This document shows positions 13,094 through 16,129 of a DNA stretch of 16,129 bases, piece after piece; within the stretch, counting starts at the first letter, position 1, and every line of letters starts with the position of its first letter. The position numbers and the translations under genes were made by a program. The stretch is from NCBI GenBank assembly GCA_037443545.1, contig JBBIOD010000040.1:1-16129 (forward strand). Direction: 5' to 3'. This DNA is from JASEGV01 sp037443545 (GTDB taxonomy: Bacteria > Bacteroidota > Ignavibacteria > UBA10030 > BY39). The notes under the pieces were generated by a model. It was not told the origin of the DNA. It saw only the letters and a list, made by a program, of their open reading frames with translations, and did not search any database.

Positions 13094-14260
13094 ATGCAAA
13101 TTTTTTTAACTCATAAAGATCGTTTAATTTTAGGTGGCAACGGCAGTTATCCAACCTCTATTATCGAAGTCGATAAAGAGGGAAACCAGAAGAAGCACGA
13201 AATCAGTGAAAAGTTTAGCCGTCCTTGGATTAAACATCATTTTCAAACACAAATTTTACGCGACACAGGCACGACCGAATCGATAGAAGCTCGTAATAGG
13301 AATCTCATAGATGTGTTAAAAACCACACTACCTTTGGCCGAAAATTCTTATTCCGAATCTTCGTTGGGGTGTTGGCGACCATTTCTTGAGTCGACTTTTA
13401 AAACGACAGAAGCCGCCTGGTATTCAGGTAACCGAAAAATATTCCTGAAAGAAAAATTTGATAAAGCTGTCGAACAATTAGAAATTGATGTTCCCCTCTC
13501 AAATCATCAACGAGGTTTTCTTTTTTTAGACGAGATGCGTTTCCTCCGTAGGTTTCCAAAAATTCCTATCAAGCTTTTTTTTGCAATCTCACAAAATTAC
13601 TTACTCGACCTTTACGAGATTCTTAAACAGACAATTATCCAAAACCCTCACAACCGTGATATCGAGCAATTGATGTACCTTTTTTACAAAGGGTTTGATA
13701 ACATTGCGGAATTGATAGAATTCGCCCGCGACTTAAACCGTCATGAATATGTCGAGTGGATTAACTGGGCAGAAGACGACAAGAGAAGCATGGCTGAAAT
13801 CAAACGGTCTGAAAACGATTTTAAATCGGCTTTTTATTTTTACGATTCAGCAAATCTGACACCGGCAGAGTATAAAGAAATTGCAGAATGGTATTTAGCC
13901 GAGAACGAATATAAACTCGCTTACCATTTTTATTATAAAGGCAAAGAGTTTGAAATCGCCCTCGATATATTGCAAAATATAGGAATAAAAGAGTTTGCCT
14001 CTTTAACATTGATGCGGCAATTATCCAACTCATTAAACAGCGATTTATCCGATGCAGCTGTTAAAAATATGTTCGAGCAAGAGCTCGAAACATTACGCGG
14101 TTTCAACAGGATTCGCTCGAACGAAGCTTATCAAAAAGTTGCTTCGGTTCCGGCTGCTCGTTTCGATCGAGAGACTGTCGAGAATAAATACGCATTCGGT
14201 GAACTAACAGAAGAAGAATATGTACGCTTGATTACACAACTTCGCGATAGACGTCATTAA
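13094..14260 (+). CDS. Uncharacterised protein with TPR-like helices and SHOCT-like C-terminus
   Basis: I do not recognise this 388-residue protein. It has no signal peptide or membrane helix. The first 45 residues look beta-rich (MQIFLTHKDRLILGGNGSYP). The middle is helical and, at about 240-295, aromatic-rich with paired helices resembling a tetratricopeptide solenoid (FKSAFYFYDSANLTPAEYKE, then NEYKLAYHFYYKGKEFEIAL). The last 26 residues, ENKYAFGELTEEEYVRLITQ and a basic end, match the SHOCT pattern (short C-terminal helical-turn domain: Tyr, Gly-Glu-Leu-Thr, Glu-Glu-Tyr). A stop codon lies immediately before the ATG, so no longer start is possible, and there is no Shine-Dalgarno. It begins 8 bases after the CDGSH pseudogene and is followed 19 bases later by the zinc-ribbon gene, with which it probably forms an operon. 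SHOCT tails often occur on proteins that assemble at membranes or in oligomers, but no function is assigned. Confidence 0.75.
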   Translation: MQIFLTHKDRLILGGNGSYPTSIIEVDKEGNQKKHEISEKFSRPWIKHHFQTQILRDTGTTESIEARNRNLIDVLKTTLPLAENSYSESSLGCWRPFLESTFKTTEAAWYSGNRKIFLKEKFDKAVEQLEIDVPLSNHQRGFLFLDEMRFLRRFPKIPIKLFFAISQNYLLDLYEILKQTIIQNPHNRDIEQLMYLFYKGFDNIAELIEFARDLNRHEYVEWINWAEDDKRSMAEIKRSENDFKSAFYFYDSANLTPAEYKEIAEWYLAENEYKLAYHFYYKGKEFEIALDILQNIGIKEFASLTLMRQLSNSLNSDLSDAAVKNMFEQELETLRGFNRIRSNEAYQKVASVPAARFDRETVENKYAFGELTEEEYVRLITQLRDRRH

Positions 14261-14279
14261 TTAATTTCAGGGTTAAAGT

Positions 14280-15569
14280 ATGGCACAAACAATATCTATT
14301 AAAATTGGAGTCGAGAGATGTATCCACTGCGGGCACAAGTGGATCGACTATTCGCATTCGCGCGAGTTCTGCTATATGTGTGGCCGAAAGAACATTTCAG
14401 AAACTCTCTCACTTTCCGACATAAAAAATGCAATCTCTACACTCCGTAACGAAGATAAACAATATTTAGACAAGCACACCAAACGGGCTGCAGTTTTAAA
14501 ACAGCGATACCGCGAAACTACCGATTTATATTTAGTCCGCGCTAAAGACATTTTCGCTAAAATCCAACCATACTATTATCAGGGCGTAGTTTCAGAGAAG
14601 GTAGTTGAACAATTGATATTTTGCTTCCGTTTGTTTTCCGAAACCGGCTTACAAAAATCGGCCGCAAGCTGTGCTTATATGATAGCCACAGCATATTTGC
14701 AGCGAGGCATCGAAAAAGAAATTCAGAGGATTGAAGATTTGGGCGACCTGATTGCGGCACGGCAATGGTTTTTACGTCTTGACGCTAAAGAATGGGAAGC
14801 AGCCATCAATCTGCATGTCGGTGAAAAAGCAATGGCAACTATTAGCACCGACTCGGCACTTTTGCAAACGATGATGCAAATTGCTTTATGGCATTTTTAT
14901 CGTGCTCGGAATTTTTACTTCGATAAAAAAGCCTCACAACTTGTCGAACGAATACAATTCGATATCGATCAAACTACCAAACTTCTTTCGTCATACACAC
15001 GTGGTTTATCGGAAATTGAAGCCGCTAAAATTTCCGCTTACGGAAACGAAGCTCAGGGTGCCGAAATCCGAAAAGGTCTTGAATCTTTAGGTAGCTCGAT
15101 GAGTTATGGCTTGGAGGTTTTCGGAGAAAATATCGAGCAAGCCGGCGGAAGCTTGAATCGGGCACTTCAAAGTATGGTCGGAATTCTCAGCGCAAGCTTG
15201 AGCCACACCGCTTATGCAATTACTTCTGCTATGGGTAAACCGAACAAGATTTTAAGAGATAGCGTCATAGATATAGGAAGAATGATTAATGCAAGCTCTC
15301 AGGCATTAACCCCCGAAACTTCGAAGTCGATAAACGACCTCGGCACTAAGTTAGCCAAAAGCACTGCCAATAAAAACATGCTGCGGAAAATTGTGTCGAA
15401 TGACAACTTCAAGAATCTTACCGATTCGATAATGCCAAACACACAAAAAGCGATTGATAACATCGGTAACCTCGATCAGCCCTCCGAAAAATCGCCCGAC
15501 AGTTTATTAGATACATTGTTAATCGAGGGGATGGATTCAGTGATATATCAAATGGAGAAAAGAAATTAA
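14280..15569 (+). CDS. Uncharacterised zinc-ribbon protein with 11-residue repeat helix
   Basis: This 429-residue protein is not recognised as a named family. Its N-terminus carries a zinc ribbon, CIHC (Cys14, Cys17) and CYMC (Cys31, Cys34), the latter followed by GRKN. A long helical region follows (about 50-250, with several Trp/Tyr-rich helices such as ALWHFYRARNFYFDKKASQL). Residues 266-320 divide into five consecutive 11-residue units (GLESLGSSMSY, GLEVFGENIEQ, AGGSLNRALQS, MVGILSASLSH, TAYAITSAMGK). They are rich in Gly, Ser and Ala and could form an extended amphipathic helix, as in membrane- or lipid-binding 11-mer repeat proteins. The C-terminal 100 residues are polar and helical. 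There is no signal peptide, so it is likely cytoplasmic. It follows the SHOCT-tailed gene by 19 bases and presumably works with it. Confidence 0.75.
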   Translation: MAQTISIKIGVERCIHCGHKWIDYSHSREFCYMCGRKNISETLSLSDIKNAISTLRNEDKQYLDKHTKRAAVLKQRYRETTDLYLVRAKDIFAKIQPYYYQGVVSEKVVEQLIFCFRLFSETGLQKSAASCAYMIATAYLQRGIEKEIQRIEDLGDLIAARQWFLRLDAKEWEAAINLHVGEKAMATISTDSALLQTMMQIALWHFYRARNFYFDKKASQLVERIQFDIDQTTKLLSSYTRGLSEIEAAKISAYGNEAQGAEIRKGLESLGSSMSYGLEVFGENIEQAGGSLNRALQSMVGILSASLSHTAYAITSAMGKPNKILRDSVIDIGRMINASSQALTPETSKSINDLGTKLAKSTANKNMLRKIVSNDNFKNLTDSIMPNTQKAIDNIGNLDQPSEKSPDSLLDTLLIEGMDSVIYQMEKRN

Positions 15570-15591
15570 TTAACAAAAATAAATAATACTT

Positions 15592-15598
15592 AAGGAGA
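15592..15598 (+). promoter_or_regulatory. Ribosome binding site AAGGAGA
   Basis: AAGGAGA is four bases before ATG 15603 and supports that start for the VOC protein. The preceding gap (15570-15602) is too short to show a clear separate promoter. Confidence 0.75.
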
Positions 15599-15602
15599 TT
15601 AC

Positions 15603-15959
15603 ATGCATAGTGTTGGACATATAGAATTACCGACGACTGATTTTAAGATGACACAAAAGTTTTTCGGTAAGTTATTCGGTTGGAAATTTGAGGAAGTGCC
15701 CGATTGGGATTACATGCTTTTTTATGCACCAGAAAAGCCACACGGCGGGTTTTATAAAGTGAAGAAAATGGCAAAGAAACATACTGTATTGATTTACATC
15801 GAAGTAGATTCTATTGATGTAAAATTAAAAGAGATTAAAAAATTGAAAGGAAAAGTTGTGGTTCCGAAATCTCCGATTGCTCAAATGGGCTGGTGGGCAA
15901 AGTTTGAAACTCCTGACGGCTGCCATGTAGCCCTCTGGGAAAGTGTCAAGAAGATGTAA
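15603..15959 (+). CDS. VOC superfamily (glyoxalase/dioxygenase-fold) protein
   Basis: This is a single-domain vicinal oxygen chelate protein of 118 residues. It shows the paired beta-alpha-beta-beta-beta modules: VGHIELPTTDFKMTQKFFGKLFGWKFEE with the next strands (1-45), then HTVLIYIEVDSIDVKLKEIKKLKGKVVVP, and a closing MGWWAKFETPDGCHVALWES. Candidate metal ligands are His6 in the first strand and Glu113 in the last strand (ALWE), with possible contributions from the second module. Members of this size are usually homodimers and act as lyases, isomerases, dioxygenases or resistance proteins; the substrate cannot be inferred. The opening GHIELPTTDF is typical of the abundant uncharacterised bacterial subgroup. 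It is read in the same direction as the two unknown genes before it and ends just ahead of a strong terminator. Confidence 0.9.
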   Translation: MHSVGHIELPTTDFKMTQKFFGKLFGWKFEEVPDWDYMLFYAPEKPHGGFYKVKKMAKKHTVLIYIEVDSIDVKLKEIKKLKGKVVVPKSPIAQMGWWAKFETPDGCHVALWESVKKM

Positions 15960-15989
15960 GTTACGCTTTAACGAGTAAAAAAAAATATT

Positions 15990-16040
15990 AGCCGGTTCCT
16001 TCAGAACAAGCCACAATCTATGTTCTGGGCGCCGGCTTTT
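15990..16040 (+). terminator. Strong intrinsic terminator after the VOC gene, bidirectional
   Basis: AGCCGG (15990-15995) pairs with CCGGCT (16032-16037). An inner stem CAGAACA (16002-16008) pairs with TGTTCTG (16021-16027) around a 12-base loop, and the outer stem is followed by TTT on the plus strand. On the minus strand the same hairpin is followed by a long T-run (complement of the A-run at 15977-15985), so it can terminate in both directions. It begins 30 bases after the VOC stop codon. Confidence 0.8.
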
Positions 16041-16048
16041 CCCTTCAT
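16001..16048 (-). other. 15-codon minus-strand reading frame with perfect Shine-Dalgarno, overlapping the terminator
   Basis: On the minus strand AGGAGGT (complement of 16057-16063) is followed after 8 bases by ATG (16048-16046) and 15 codons reading MKGKAGAQNIDCGLF, then TGA (16003-16001). The reading frame runs into the terminator hairpin and stops within its far arm, just ahead of the minus-strand T-run. It could be a leader-peptide-like element, the 5' relic of a lost gene, or chance. Nothing intact lies downstream on this strand within the window. Confidence 0.3.
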
Positions 16049-16129
16049 AAAAATTTACCTCCTATCGTCCATTTTCCTGAAAAATTCAATAGAAAGAGTT
16101 AAATTGGAATAAGTGAAAGAAACGAAAAT

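Overview
The window is AT-rich bacterial DNA from a Gram-negative of the Bacteroidota/Chlorobi (FCB) group, most likely close to Ignavibacteria. Three things point there: a type IX secretion (T9SS) C-terminal sorting domain with the 'YPNPF' signature, a Bacteroidota-style LptD, and a small helical-repeat protein family known from Bacteroidota. The taxonomic call is inference from these families; there is no rRNA, tRNA, CRISPR array or transposase in the window.

Layout. (1) 1-1194, minus strand: a small outer-membrane beta-barrel protein gene, preceded by a broken remnant of a secreted FG-GAP/T9SS protein that carries an in-frame nonsense codon inside its sorting domain. (2) 1490-3193, minus: a YgiQ-type radical SAM protein, divergent from the next block. 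(3) 3264-9285, plus: a compact probable operon of FkbM-type methyltransferase, FtsB/DivIC-like division protein, RarA recombination ATPase, ROK sugar kinase (start overlaps the rarA stop) and LptD outer-membrane LPS-assembly protein. It ends in an A/T heptamer tandem repeat that also supplies the stop codon of the converging minus-strand helical-repeat gene (9332-9877). (4) 9998-12720, plus: a Mut7-C RNase-like protein and an adenosine-specific-kinase-family protein, then urocanate hydratase (hutU) behind operator-like inverted repeats. (5) 12721-13085: a promoter and ribosome binding site still in good condition in front of a wrecked CDGSH iron-sulfur protein gene. (6) 13094-15569, plus: two adjacent unrecognised genes, one with a SHOCT-like tail and one with a zinc ribbon and an 11-residue repeat helix. 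(7) 15603-15959: a small VOC (glyoxalase-fold) protein, then a strong bidirectional hairpin terminator that overlaps a tiny minus-strand reading frame with a perfect Shine-Dalgarno.

How the genes fit together. The 3264-9285 block mixes envelope biogenesis (LptD, FtsB, possibly FkbM) with DNA maintenance (RarA) and sugar phosphorylation (ROK), so it reads as a housekeeping growth operon. HutU is alone, without other histidine-degradation genes. The least explained part is the two-gene unit at 13094-15569, which now lies 8 bases behind the CDGSH pseudogene and may have inherited its promoter. The most solid new observations are the two decayed genes, which conventional gene calling would miss or misread: the CDGSH pseudogene (altered start, three 1-base deletions, lost cysteine ligands) and the T9SS protein cut by a TGA 18 codons before its ancestral end.
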